From: Bacteroidota bacterium
Lineage (GTDB): Bacteria; Bacteroidota; Bacteroidia; NS11-12g; UBA9320
Length of the DNA stretch: 5,716 bases
NCBI GenBank assembly: GCA_003485825.1
Contig: DNHN01000033.1
Coordinates: 330-6,045 of the forward strand
Direction: 5' to 3'
In this document: positions 1 to 5,716 of the stretch, piece after piece
How the letters are laid out: every line of letters begins with the position of its first letter
How positions within the stretch are numbered: the stretch's first letter is position 1
Position numbers and translations under genes: made by a program
Notes under the pieces: generated by a model
What the model was told of the DNA's origin: nothing
What the model saw: the letters and a program-made list of their open reading frames with translations, nothing else
Databases searched by the model: none

Positions 1-663
1 CGAATGGCGGAGGAACTAGACAAGTACATCCGAAACCTAGGCATCTCCGCTACGTACATACACTCTGAAGTAAAAACGATGGACCGAGTGGAAATCTTAG
101 ACAGGCTTCGTGCTGGAGATATCGATGTACTCATTGGGGTAAACCTATTACGAGAAGGATTGGACCTCCCAGAGGTAAGCCTAGTCGCTATACTAGATGC
201 GGATAAGGAAGGTTTTTTACGCAGTGAACGAAGCCTTGTACAGACCGTAGGTCGTGCTGCACGTAATGTGAATGGTAAAGTCATCATGTATGCCGATAAG
301 ATCACTGACAGTATGCGGAAGACTATAGACGAGACTGAGCGTCGCAGACTGGTTCAGATGAAGTACAATAATGAACACGGCATTAACCCGGAAACCATCA
401 TACGCAGCAAAGAATCTGTTTTTGAGAAAAAAGATACATCTGCATTGGAACGAGTGACCAACCCATATGAAAGAAGGGAAAGTCCTATGAGTATCGCAGC
501 AGACCCTGTAATGCAATATATGACCAAGGATGCTGTAAAAAAGGCACTCGAGAGCACAAAATCTCAAATGCTAAAAGCTGCCAAAGAAATGGATTTCATG
601 GAAGCGGCACGGTTAAGAGATGACATGAATAAACTGGAAATCAAGCTCAAAGGAATGAAATAA
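1..663 (+). CDS. uvrB: UvrB, excinuclease ABC subunit B (C-terminal part, 5' end outside window)
   Basis: UvrB is the damage-verifying helicase-like subunit of UvrABC nucleotide excision repair; it is loaded on DNA by UvrA and recruits UvrC for incision. The frame is open from the first base (CGA, Arg), so the gene starts upstream; the ATG at 4 is an internal Met. Numbering from that Met, the helicase C-terminal domain shows motif V at about 44-60 ([13 protein letters not shown], followed by [17 protein letters not shown]) and motif VI at 80-88 (QTVGRAARN, with the arginines that contact ATP). [11 protein letters not shown] at about 123-132 is the usual family hinge. A UVR domain at about 176-214, with an acidic/basic coiled pattern around [12 protein letters not shown], is the UvrC-binding tail. 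The 220 codons here are about a third of a normal UvrB of roughly 670 residues. The C-terminus is complete, ending in TAA. Identification is secure because these motifs are specific to UvrB. Confidence 0.97.
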   Translation, partial: RMAEELDKYIRNLGISATYIHSEVKTMDRVEILDRLRAGDIDVLIGVNLLREGLDLPEVSLVAILDADKEGFLRSERSLVQTVGRAARNVNGKVIMYADKITDSMRKTIDETERRRLVQMKYNNEHGINPETIIRSKESVFEKKDTSALERVTNPYERRESPMSIAADPVMQYMTKDAVKKALESTKSQMLKAAKEMDFMEAARLRDDMNKLEIKLKGMK

Positions 664-688
664 TATCTACGGAGATTATGTTTTATGT

Positions 689-1185
689 ATGAAAAAAATA
701 TATTTCCGTCAAACGAAATTAAAAAACACATTCTTTTTGGCAGCCATTGTATCAGGAGCTGCACTACTATAATCTTGCGGTACCACCACTTTTTCTAACA
801 CCAAATTCAGAATAAAATCATCTGACCATCAAGATATCAACAGAGGTTCGATACAACAAGTAAGCAAAATTGCTGACTACAAAGTGGATCTAACAAAAGT
901 AACCGCAACTTATGAAGATCAAACAGGTCATTTAATGAGTACTTCAAGATAGTCTGTAGAAACTGCAAAGCAATTTGCCATCGCAGCGGCCACAGAAAAA
1001 GCAAAGTGCGATTTTTTAGTAAGCCCTCGTTTTGATTTAAGGTGAATTATTGCAACTTTAAGAAGACACCAATAATCACGGCTTCCGATGCTGAAAAAGC
1101 TGAGCAATACGAAATAGACATGAGCAATACAATTATCAAATCCCGAGAATTTAAAAAGTTCTTTGAACTGTGTGCTTTAAATTGA
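689..1185 (+). pseudogene. Decayed lipoprotein gene (three in-frame stops plus one frameshift)
   Basis: Reading from ATG 689 gives a lipoprotein signal peptide: MKK, basic residues, then a hydrophobic stretch ending ALL-stop-SCG, with the lipobox Cys at codon 30 (776-778). The reading is interrupted by TAA at 770-772 (one change from CAA, Gln), TAG at 950-952 and TGA at 1043-1045. Between the stops the frame stays protein-like (IADYKVDLTKVTATYEDQTG, then SVETAKQFAIAAATEKAK and DFLVSPRFDL). After about 1040 the protein-like reading moves to another frame, NYCNFKKTPIITASDAEKAE and on to TGA at 1183-1185. Restoring one A in TTAAGG near 1036-1042 would join the two (DLKVNYCNF). The intact product would have been a lipid-anchored protein of about 165 residues. 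The middle segment vaguely recalls small Bacteroidota lipoproteins of unknown function; that is memory, not a search. It starts 25 nt after uvrB with no visible promoter, so it may once have been co-transcribed with uvrB. Confidence 0.8.
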
Positions 1186-1192
1186 CGTAAAC

Positions 1193-1224
1193 AAAAAAGG
1201 ACTTGCCTAGGCGAGTCCTTTTTT
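1193..1224. terminator. Bidirectional rho-independent terminator
   Basis: A near-perfect inverted repeat: AAAAAAGGACTTGCC at 1193-1207 pairs with GGCGAGTCCTTTTTT at 1210-1224, all Watson-Crick except one T-G wobble at T1204/G1213. The apex is CCTAGG, so the real loop is four bases. A-tracts on the left and T-tracts on the right give a U-run on either strand. It lies 7 nt after the pseudogene stop and 38 nt beyond the dehydrogenase stop, so it can end transcripts from uvrB (plus) and from the anmK operon (minus). Confidence 0.93.
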
Positions 1225-1230
1225 CACTAT

Positions 1231-1258
1231 TCAACTGATTAACCAGTCAACTATTAAC
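1231..1258. repeat. Short imperfect direct repeat in the dehydrogenase 3' trailer
   Basis: TCAACTGATTAAC at 1231-1243 recurs as TCAACTATTAAC at 1247-1258, differing by one missing G, with a 16-bp period. It sits between the terminator and the dehydrogenase stop codon. Two units this short may be chance or a small slippage duplication, and no function is implied. Confidence 0.4.
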
Positions 1259-1262
1259 TCTA

Positions 1263-2543
1263 TTACGCCATTCCACCCAAACCACTTCTGTGGCTTGTAT
1301 CTCCTGTATCTACAAGGTCTGTCAGACTCATTTCCAAAGCTTTACGACTTAGCCCTGTAGTTTTAGGATTGAACTGGTGGAGACGTGCCATCATATTACC
1401 TATGATCTCGGATGCGTCTTTCAAGATAGCTACATCATCAACCTCTCCTTTTTCACTCATTAAGAATCCGAAGGTACGCGCCATACCACAATTCGCTATG
1501 AAATCTGGCACTACAGCTATGTTCGCATCTGCATACATAGAGATCTCTCCCATAAATATTTCTGGATCAGCAAATGGCACATTAGCCCCGCAGCTTATCA
1601 CTTCGCACTGTCCGTCTATCAGACTAGTTACTTGGTCTTTGGTCACTAATCTACTGCCAGCTCCTGGTATAAATATCTCTGCTCCTAGGTTCCATATCTG
1701 CTCATTTACTTCTGCAAATGGCTTAAATCCAGCAGTATTAGCATTTAACTTATTGCCATCTCTATTCACAAACATATCGGTCACTTCTTCTAGTGAGTAT
1801 CCTTCTTTATTGATAAGTCCACCGTCACGATCTATGATACCTACTATTTTCACACCGTGCTTAGCTAGGTAAAAAGCAGCAGCAGCACTCACATTTCCCC
1901 ATCCTTGTATGATAGCGGTTTTATGATTCATAGTACCGCCCCATAGCTCGTAGTAGTGACGTACGCCCTCACTTACTCCCCAGCCTGTTATCATGTCAGA
2001 AACATTGTATTTTTTAGATACATCTGGAGTAAATCGCTCGTCTACAATAGGAAGTAATACCCCACTTTGCAATCGTGTGATCGCCTGAAGCTTTTCTACC
2101 TTACTGTAGTTTTTATAATATCCCTGCACCACACCTTCTTGCGGATGAAGTACCCCTAGATCTGCTGTGTATGGAATCACTTCATTGTACTGGTCCACAT
2201 TCATGTCGCCACCCGTACCATAGTAATTCCGAAGCATCGGCATTACAGCGGCATACCATCTGCGCAGTACTCCTTCTTTACGTGGATCTGCTGGGTCAAA
2301 GTTGATACCTGACTTTGCACCACCAATAGGAGGTCCAGCCACGGTAAACTTTACTTCCATGGTTTTGGCAAGTGACTCTACTTCACGTTTATCCAGTCCT
2401 TTACGCATACGCGTACCACCACCGGCAGCGCCATTTCTTAATGAGTTTATCACTACCCATCCTTCCGCTTCTGTTTCAGAATCTTTCCATTCGAAGACTA
2501 TCTCCGGACGCTTATTTTCAAACTTTTTTAATAAATCTTCCAT
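1263..2543 (-). CDS. Glu/Leu/Phe/Val-family amino-acid dehydrogenase (NAD(P)-dependent)
   Basis: A cytoplasmic oxidative deaminase, 426 residues, converting an L-amino acid plus NAD(P)+ and water to the 2-oxo acid, ammonium and NAD(P)H, or the reverse. The N-terminal dimerisation/substrate domain shows GGGTRM (41-46), K65 in EVKFTVAG, and the catalytic-lysine motif PPIGGAKSGI with K77. GTGGDMN (109-115) carries D113 in the place of the catalytic Asp. TGWGV (186-190) replaces the usual TGRGV. The Rossmann domain has QGWGNVSAAAA (213-223) with Ser219 where the fingerprint normally has Gly, and acidic D238 in GIIDRDGG, which tends to favour NAD. SCGANVPFAD (317-326) and VPDFIANCG (345-353) match the conserved C-terminal motifs. 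D113 and TGWGV are about 74 residues apart, against roughly 50 in ordinary glutamate dehydrogenases. The substrate cannot be called: sequence order resembles the Bacteroidota 'amino acid dehydrogenase' type rather than classical GdhA. The ATG shares its A with the anmK TAA (TAATG), indicating coupled translation; no Shine-Dalgarno is visible. Confidence 0.93.
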   Translation of the reverse strand: MEDLLKKFENKRPEIVFEWKDSETEAEGWVVINSLRNGAAGGGTRMRKGLDKREVESLAKTMEVKFTVAGPPIGGAKSGINFDPADPRKEGVLRRWYAAVMPMLRNYYGTGGDMNVDQYNEVIPYTADLGVLHPQEGVVQGYYKNYSKVEKLQAITRLQSGVLLPIVDERFTPDVSKKYNVSDMITGWGVSEGVRHYYELWGGTMNHKTAIIQGWGNVSAAAAFYLAKHGVKIVGIIDRDGGLINKEGYSLEEVTDMFVNRDGNKLNANTAGFKPFAEVNEQIWNLGAEIFIPGAGSRLVTKDQVTSLIDGQCEVISCGANVPFADPEIFMGEISMYADANIAVVPDFIANCGMARTFGFLMSEKGEVDDVAILKDASEIIGNMMARLHQFNPKTTGLSRKALEMSLTDLVDTGDTSHRSGLGGMA

Positions 2544-3634
2544 TACACTATTTTTGAAAAATCACCATATAAACTGCCACTCACAGAGTCTGACTTAGCC
2601 CCTGTAGCTGCAGCTATTACATTTGTTTTGTTTTGCACTCTTAACATGCCTAGAAGGCCAAAGGCCAAGGCTTCTTTATAATTCACGACCTTATCCTCTG
2701 GTACTACTACCTCCGCATCTGTGTGTGCACGTATATGAGATATGAGCGTCTTATTAAAGGCTCCTCCTCCAGTGATATAAATGCGTTTCCCACTAGCTTC
2801 ATTGCTGCAGATATCTTCTATACTATTGCCTATTTGCTGTGCGATATGGTCTACCAAGGTTTTCATCTTGTCCTCCTTGCTCGCTTCGCTAGCTCTTACA
2901 TTTGCCCAGAAATGAGAACTAATCCACTCTCTACCGAGAGACTTTGGCGGCTCATAGCTGTAGTATTCTATCGCATTGAGATCCCCTAATAAGTCATAAT
3001 CTATATGCCCTCGCTCTGCAATCTCCCCATCTTTATCATACTCCATCTCAAACTCACGGGCTATCCTATTGAGAACGATATTGCACGGACATACGTCGTA
3101 GGCTATTCGCTGACCATTTACATTGCCACTTATATTGGCAAACCCACCGAGGTTTAGACACATATCATACTCGCTAAAGAGTAACTCATCTGCTATACCT
3201 ACCAATGGAGCTCCCTCTCCGCCCAGTATGACATCCAGCGCTCTAAAGTTAGTAACAACGGGTAGTCCAGTAAATGCTGTGATACTATTTCCATCGCCAA
3301 TCTGAACAGTAATATTGTTTTCAGGCTGGTGAAATACGGTATGTCCGTGTGAAGCTATTAAGTCTGCTTCTAGGTTATTTTCTTTTAAAAATGAATTGAT
3401 GTTCTCACCAATAAACTGCCCATAAAAACGATCTGTCTTGTGAAAAATCATTGAGTTTTGGTGACGCAGCTTAGAGAGTCTTAACCTCCATTTTTCTCCG
3501 TACTCTATGGTGGTAGCTTCATTTATAGCATACTCCCACTTACCATCTTCTCGCTCTGTGAGCGACACGTGAGCTATATCAAGCCCATCCATGGATGTGC
3601 CAGACATCACCCCGACTATATTGTATTTTCTCAT
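2543..3634 (-). CDS. anmK: Anhydro-N-acetylmuramic acid kinase
   Basis: AnmK uses ATP to open and phosphorylate 1,6-anhydro-MurNAc released during peptidoglycan turnover, giving MurNAc-6-phosphate, which MurQ normally converts to GlcNAc-6-phosphate. The 363 residues fit the family (about 370 in E. coli). The phosphate-1 motif GVMSGTSMDGLD is at 8-19. SHGHTVFHQP (95-104), GGEGAPL (138-144) and NLGGFANIS (161-169) follow. AYDVCPCN (178-185) holds D180, the expected catalytic base; the usual DTGPGN appears as DVCPCN, a variation I believe is common in Bacteroidota copies. The second nucleotide-binding stretch ITGGGAFN (287-294) and NYKEALAF (318-325) are present, and the tail ATGA...SVSGSLYG is the normal family ending. 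The start is the ATG at 3634, right before the conserved N-terminal strand; an upstream promoter at 3722-3751 predicts a leader of about 84 nt. It is the first gene of the operon with the dehydrogenase. Confidence 0.96.
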   Translation of the reverse strand: MRKYNIVGVMSGTSMDGLDIAHVSLTEREDGKWEYAINEATTIEYGEKWRLRLSKLRHQNSMIFHKTDRFYGQFIGENINSFLKENNLEADLIASHGHTVFHQPENNITVQIGDGNSITAFTGLPVVTNFRALDVILGGEGAPLVGIADELLFSEYDMCLNLGGFANISGNVNGQRIAYDVCPCNIVLNRIAREFEMEYDKDGEIAERGHIDYDLLGDLNAIEYYSYEPPKSLGREWISSHFWANVRASEASKEDKMKTLVDHIAQQIGNSIEDICSNEASGKRIYITGGGAFNKTLISHIRAHTDAEVVVPEDKVVNYKEALAFGLLGMLRVQNKTNVIAAATGAKSDSVSGSLYGDFSKIV

Positions 3635-3721
3635 CTGTTATTTTAATAAAAATGTGTGTTGCCTTTGCAACCTATGTTTTTCGCAAACCCTCCCCTCTAA
3701 TACTATTTTAGATTCCTGAGG

Positions 3722-3751
3722 CAAAATTAAGTGTAAATGCGTCTTTTACAA
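3722..3751 (-). promoter_or_regulatory. Bacteroidota-type promoter for anmK and the dehydrogenase
   Basis: On the minus strand the -7 box reads TAATTTTG (3729-3722), a full match to TAnnTTTG, and a -33 TTG lies at 3751-3749 with a 19-nt spacer, the usual distance for the primary Bacteroidota sigma factor. Transcription should begin near 3718, about 84 nt before the anmK ATG. A 5-bp hairpin (GTTGC/GCAAC, 3658-3671) falls in that leader but is too weak to call a regulator. Confidence 0.72.
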
Positions 3752-3819
3752 GTATGAAGCCCATTGGTCAATTTAAACATATGATTAAGAACTTTATCCA
3801 TACTAAATACATCAGGTAA

Positions 3820-3840
3820 GCAGTACTTTTGAAATACTGC
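3820..3840 (+). promoter_or_regulatory. -7 box inside an inverted repeat abutting the barrel-protein start
   Basis: TACTTTTG at 3824-3831 matches the Bacteroidota -7 consensus TAnnTTTG and ends 9 nt before the ATG at 3841; no convincing -33 TTG is found at the normal distance. The box sits inside a perfect dyad: GCAGTA (3820-3825), nine spacer bases, TACTGC (3835-3840), ending at the base before the start codon. Transcription would start near 3835, so the left arm would be untranscribed; this fits a DNA operator better than an RNA hairpin. The promoter call is fairly good; the operator role is inference. Confidence 0.55.
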
Positions 3841-4875
3841 ATGAGATATTTACTTTTTATTTCAGTTTTCCTCTGGAACGCATTTACTGTATTAGCTCAA
3901 GACTCGAGTACTTTAACTAGTAATCTAAACTATGGCGTAAGTGGATATGTGACTATGACCACTGGAATCAATGATAACTCAACCACTTATGGTTTAGGTG
4001 GTGACCTTTTTGCTGCCTACCGGATAGCACCACGAAACTACTTACAAAGTAAACTTGGTTATAAGCGATATTCATACGAATACAATGACTTGACTCAAAA
4101 AAGGACCATGGAAGATATTCATTTACGTCTGGCAGTGAAGCATTCGCTAAATGAAGAAAAAGGTATCCGGGTATTGCTTGGATATGAGCCCGCTTACATC
4201 ATAAATGCTCAAAATACCTATCTTGGGTACCTAGATTCTCTGCCTTCTACATACTTTCAGAAGCAGCTAACCAATCGCCTGAGTCATAGTTTATATGCTG
4301 GATTAGAGTTTCAGAGTAAACACAACGGTTCTATAGATATTGGTTATAGCTATACCCTCAACAAAACAACAACCAATGAGTATTATGATGCTATTCCAAA
4401 TCACTTTACTGTAGCCTACAATTTCAGGTTTAATACCAATAAAGTAATCTCCCCAGAAGTGCTCCAAGCTAAAGCGACACTAAAAAAGCTCGGTCAAGAC
4501 ACTCTTTATTTTATAAATAGAGGATGTTCAGAAGACTATTCCTTTGATCAATTAGATTCATTACTAAGTAAAAACTATTCTTATTCGGCCTACAGACTTC
4601 TACAGGACAATGAAATAGCACAAGTTAGTAATCAGCCTAATGTAGTACATTTTGCTATTATAGGACAGCACTACGGAAGCACATCTGACCCAATAAGCAG
4701 TGGCATATACCTGCTGGACAGCAAACTAAAAAGTACAGAATTCCCATATCCGTACCACACCACTAATCCTAAAAATAGCAATGGATTCTCCCTCTGTTTT
4801 GGTGGGTTAAGTAATACTGCAGCTCTTATATCTACATTCGACCAGAGACTAAAAAAGAAGTTCTTTGAACTATAA
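3841..4875 (+). CDS. Exported protein: probable 8-stranded outer-membrane barrel plus unknown C-terminal domain
   Basis: I do not recognise the family. The 344 residues start with a type I signal peptide (1-20, hydrophobic core LLFISVFLWNAFTVLA, cleavage near A19/Q20). Residues 28-198 alternate hydrophobic and polar/aromatic residues in about eight strand-like stretches (about 29-41, 50-62, 66-80, 90-101, 109-123, 145-160, 163-175, 186-198), separated by polar turns. The last, NHFTVAYNFRF, ends in an aromatic as barrel closing strands do. This suggests a small outer-membrane barrel. From about 203 a different segment begins: a helix (PEVLQAKATLKKL), a strand DTLYFINR, helices with DQLDSLLSKNY, a strand VVHFAIIGQHYG, then SGIYLLDS, and a final basic-amphipathic FDQRLKKKFFEL. 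Its alternation looks like a soluble alpha/beta fold, perhaps periplasmic. It has two cysteines (C229, C319). A TTG-initiated start at 3829 is possible but lies inside the -7 box; ATG 3841 directly precedes a clean signal peptide. No partner gene is evident beyond the FKBP downstream. Confidence 0.8.
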   Translation: MRYLLFISVFLWNAFTVLAQDSSTLTSNLNYGVSGYVTMTTGINDNSTTYGLGGDLFAAYRIAPRNYLQSKLGYKRYSYEYNDLTQKRTMEDIHLRLAVKHSLNEEKGIRVLLGYEPAYIINAQNTYLGYLDSLPSTYFQKQLTNRLSHSLYAGLEFQSKHNGSIDIGYSYTLNKTTTNEYYDAIPNHFTVAYNFRFNTNKVISPEVLQAKATLKKLGQDTLYFINRGCSEDYSFDQLDSLLSKNYSYSAYRLLQDNEIAQVSNQPNVVHFAIIGQHYGSTSDPISSGIYLLDSKLKSTEFPYPYHTTNPKNSNGFSLCFGGLSNTAALISTFDQRLKKKFFEL

Positions 4876-4917
4876 AGCCTACACTTCGATACATTTAGAA
4901 AATAACCTCACCTTTAG

Positions 4918-4925
4918 TACTTTTG
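4918..4925 (+). promoter_or_regulatory. -7 promoter box for the FKBP gene
   Basis: TACTTTTG matches TAnnTTTG and is identical to the box before the barrel gene; the shared stretch is AGTACTTTTG. It ends 5 nt before the ATG at 4931, so the mRNA would be leaderless or nearly so. The -33 region has only a TTTA at 4894-4897, a partial match. The box implies that the FKBP gene can be transcribed independently of its upstream neighbour. Confidence 0.55.
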
Positions 4926-4930
4926 TAGTC

Positions 4931-5605
4931 ATGAAAAAAACCGCGTCATTACTACTACTTAGTTGCTTTGCTTATCATTCACAAGCTCAACAGACAAACA
5001 CACCTCTAGCCACAGAAATAGATAGCATGTCATATGCCGTAGGAATGAATATAGCCTCCAGTCTAAAAGGTGGTGGAATAGACACCCTAAATTATGAAGT
5101 ATTCACAGCCGCGCTAAAAGACGTAATAGAGTATAACCATGCCAATATGGATGGACAAGTGAGTAATGCTGTGGTAAATGCATACGTAGCTAAAGTAAAA
5201 GAAAAGCAGCTTGCTGCAGCTACTGCAGAAGGTACTGCATTCCTAGCTGCTAACGCTAAGAAAAAAGGAGTACAAGTGATGCCAAACGGACTACAATATA
5301 AGGTGATCACAGAAGGTACAGGACCAAAACCTGTAGACGGTCAAACGGTAAGCACCCACTACAAAGGGACGCTAATCAATGGCAAACAGTTTGACAGTAG
5401 TTATGACCGAGGAGAGCCTACCAGTTTCAATATAAATCAGGTAATTCCAGGATGGACTCAAGCACTTAAAATGATGCCCGTAGGTTCTAAATGGGAAATC
5501 TACATACCTCAGGAATTAGCATATGGTGAGCGTGCGATGGGAGCCAATATACCGGCATATTCTACGCTTATTTTCACCATAGAGCTACTGGAGATCGTGC
5601 AGTAA
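4931..5605 (+). CDS. Exported FKBP-type peptidyl-prolyl cis-trans isomerase (FkpA/Mip-like)
   Basis: Catalyses cis-trans isomerisation of Xaa-Pro bonds and probably acts as a folding helper in the periplasm. The 224 residues comprise a signal peptide (1-19, MKKTASLLLL... ending SQA before QQ), a helical FKBP-N dimerisation region (about 25-110, beginning DSMSYAVGMNIASSLK and ending in an Ala/Lys-rich helix), and a complete FKBP domain (about 118-224). Aligned by eye to FKBP12, the active-site set is present: Y144, F154 and D155, R160, F166, V171 and I172, W175 (VIPGW), Y198 (AYGER), I207 and F215. The isomerase should therefore be active. C12 after LLLLS could be read as a weak lipobox, but Leu at -2, Phe after it and the good SQA cleavage site favour type I processing. 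The frame is open back to a TTG at 4865 overlapping the previous gene; ATG 4931 is chosen because the signal peptide starts there and a -7 box lies just upstream. It is 55 nt after the barrel gene. Confidence 0.95.
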   Translation: MKKTASLLLLSCFAYHSQAQQTNTPLATEIDSMSYAVGMNIASSLKGGGIDTLNYEVFTAALKDVIEYNHANMDGQVSNAVVNAYVAKVKEKQLAAATAEGTAFLAANAKKKGVQVMPNGLQYKVITEGTGPKPVDGQTVSTHYKGTLINGKQFDSSYDRGEPTSFNINQVIPGWTQALKMMPVGSKWEIYIPQELAYGERAMGANIPAYSTLIFTIELLEIVQ

Positions 5606-5606
5606 T

Positions 5607-5625
5607 AGCTGCCTTTAGAACAGCT
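5607..5625. terminator. Weak hairpin between convergent genes
   Basis: AGCTG (5607-5611) and CAGCT (5621-5625) can form a 5-bp stem around a 9-nt loop just after the FKBP stop. There is no T-tract on either strand, and the hairpin overlaps the last codons of the opposing gene. It may help stop transcription from either side, but this could be chance. Confidence 0.25.
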
Positions 5626-5716
5626 TACTCCATTTAAATCTTCGTTCTAAAAAGTCTGCTACGACAAAGAGTAGTAGCCACACAATTAGTGGTAATAGCC
5701 TAGGTAGCACGTCTAG
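5615..5716 (-). CDS. C-terminal end of a membrane protein (5' end outside window)
   Basis: From the right edge on the minus strand, one frame is open for 33 codons to TAA at 5617-5615. It encodes a transmembrane helix, LLPLIVWLLLFVVADF, then a short basic tail (LERRFKWSKLF) that would stay in the cytoplasm by the positive-inside rule. That is a typical closing helix of a multi-domain inner-membrane protein. Large Bacteroidota membrane proteins with von Willebrand factor A or BatA-like domains often end in such a helix plus an Arg-rich tail, but too little is visible to assign a family. The gene converges on the FKBP gene with 9 bp between the stops. Coding status rests on the coherent hydrophobic-then-basic pattern only. 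Confidence 0.6.
   Translation of the reverse strand, partial: LDVLPRLLPLIVWLLLFVVADFLERRFKWSKLF

Noticed and set aside
217..567. Minus-strand frames opposite uvrB
   Set aside because: They lie fully antisense to conserved UvrB motifs, show no domain or signal of their own and are Cys/His/Phe-rich as shadow frames tend to be.
689..1185. Stop-codon recoding or programmed frameshift instead of a pseudogene
   Set aside because: Three different stops would need readthrough in one short gene, while all other genes here end normally at TAA and no slippery site or downstream structure is evident.
1369..1872. Long plus-strand frame opposite the dehydrogenase
   Set aside because: It is a shadow of the strongly conserved minus-strand gene, with no promoter, no family resemblance and low-complexity Ser/Pro/Ile composition.
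3658..3671. Hairpin GTTGC/GCAAC in the anmK leader as a riboswitch or attenuator
   Set aside because: The stem is only 5 bp with a 4-nt loop, has no following T-tract and shows no recognisable aptamer around it.
3754..3819. Possible small plus-strand gene (ATG 3754, 21 codons to TAA 3819)
   Set aside because: It overlaps the anmK -33/-7 region on the other strand, has no promoter of its own, and its composition is not protein-like enough to support a call.
4865..4930. N-terminal extension of the FKBP protein from TTG 4865
   Set aside because: It would overlap the barrel gene, run through the -7 box and bury the signal peptide 22 residues inside the protein.
5200..5260. Repeated GCTGCAGCTACTGCAG-like bases as a DNA repeat
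   Set aside because: They are explained by Ala-rich codons in the FKBP linker helix and show no regular unit.

Overview
The window reads as an ordinary piece of core chromosome from a member of the Bacteroidota. Three things point there. The control signals match the Bacteroidota promoter pattern (TAnnTTTG at -7, TTG at -33) and the genes have no clear Shine-Dalgarno sequences. The AnmK and amino-acid dehydrogenase look like the variants found in that phylum. Exported proteins carry short signal peptides ending in A-Q. DNA is AT-leaning throughout, every intact stop is TAA, and no insertion sequence, phage gene, CRISPR array, tRNA or rRNA is visible.

Layout. (1) 1-663, plus strand: the 3' third of uvrB, cut by the window edge. 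(2) 664-1262: no intact gene. It holds a decayed lipoprotein gene (689-1185, three in-frame stops and one frameshift) and a strong bidirectional terminator hairpin (1193-1224) between the plus-strand genes and the converging minus-strand operon. (3) 3634-1263, minus strand: a two-gene operon, anmK then a Glu/Leu/Phe/Val-type dehydrogenase, joined by a TAATG stop/start overlap and led by a well-formed Bacteroidota promoter (3722-3751). (4) 3841-4875, plus strand: an exported protein with a probable 8-stranded outer-membrane barrel followed by an unrecognised C-terminal domain of about 145 residues. Its -7 box lies inside an inverted repeat that ends at the ATG. (5) 4931-5605, plus strand: an exported FkpA/Mip-type FKBP prolyl isomerase with its own start-proximal -7 box. 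(6) 5716-5615, minus strand: the last 33 codons of a membrane protein entering from the right, ending 9 bp from the FKBP stop.

Functional links are modest. AnmK returns anhydro-MurNAc from cell-wall turnover to central metabolism, and the dehydrogenase made from the same mRNA would interconvert an amino acid and its 2-oxo acid. The barrel protein and the periplasmic FKBP are both envelope proteins, and a folding helper beside an outer-membrane protein is plausible but unproven. I do not see a new multi-gene system. The most rewarding items are the barrel-plus-unknown-domain protein with its operator-like dyad, the two near-leaderless promoters, and the pseudogene.
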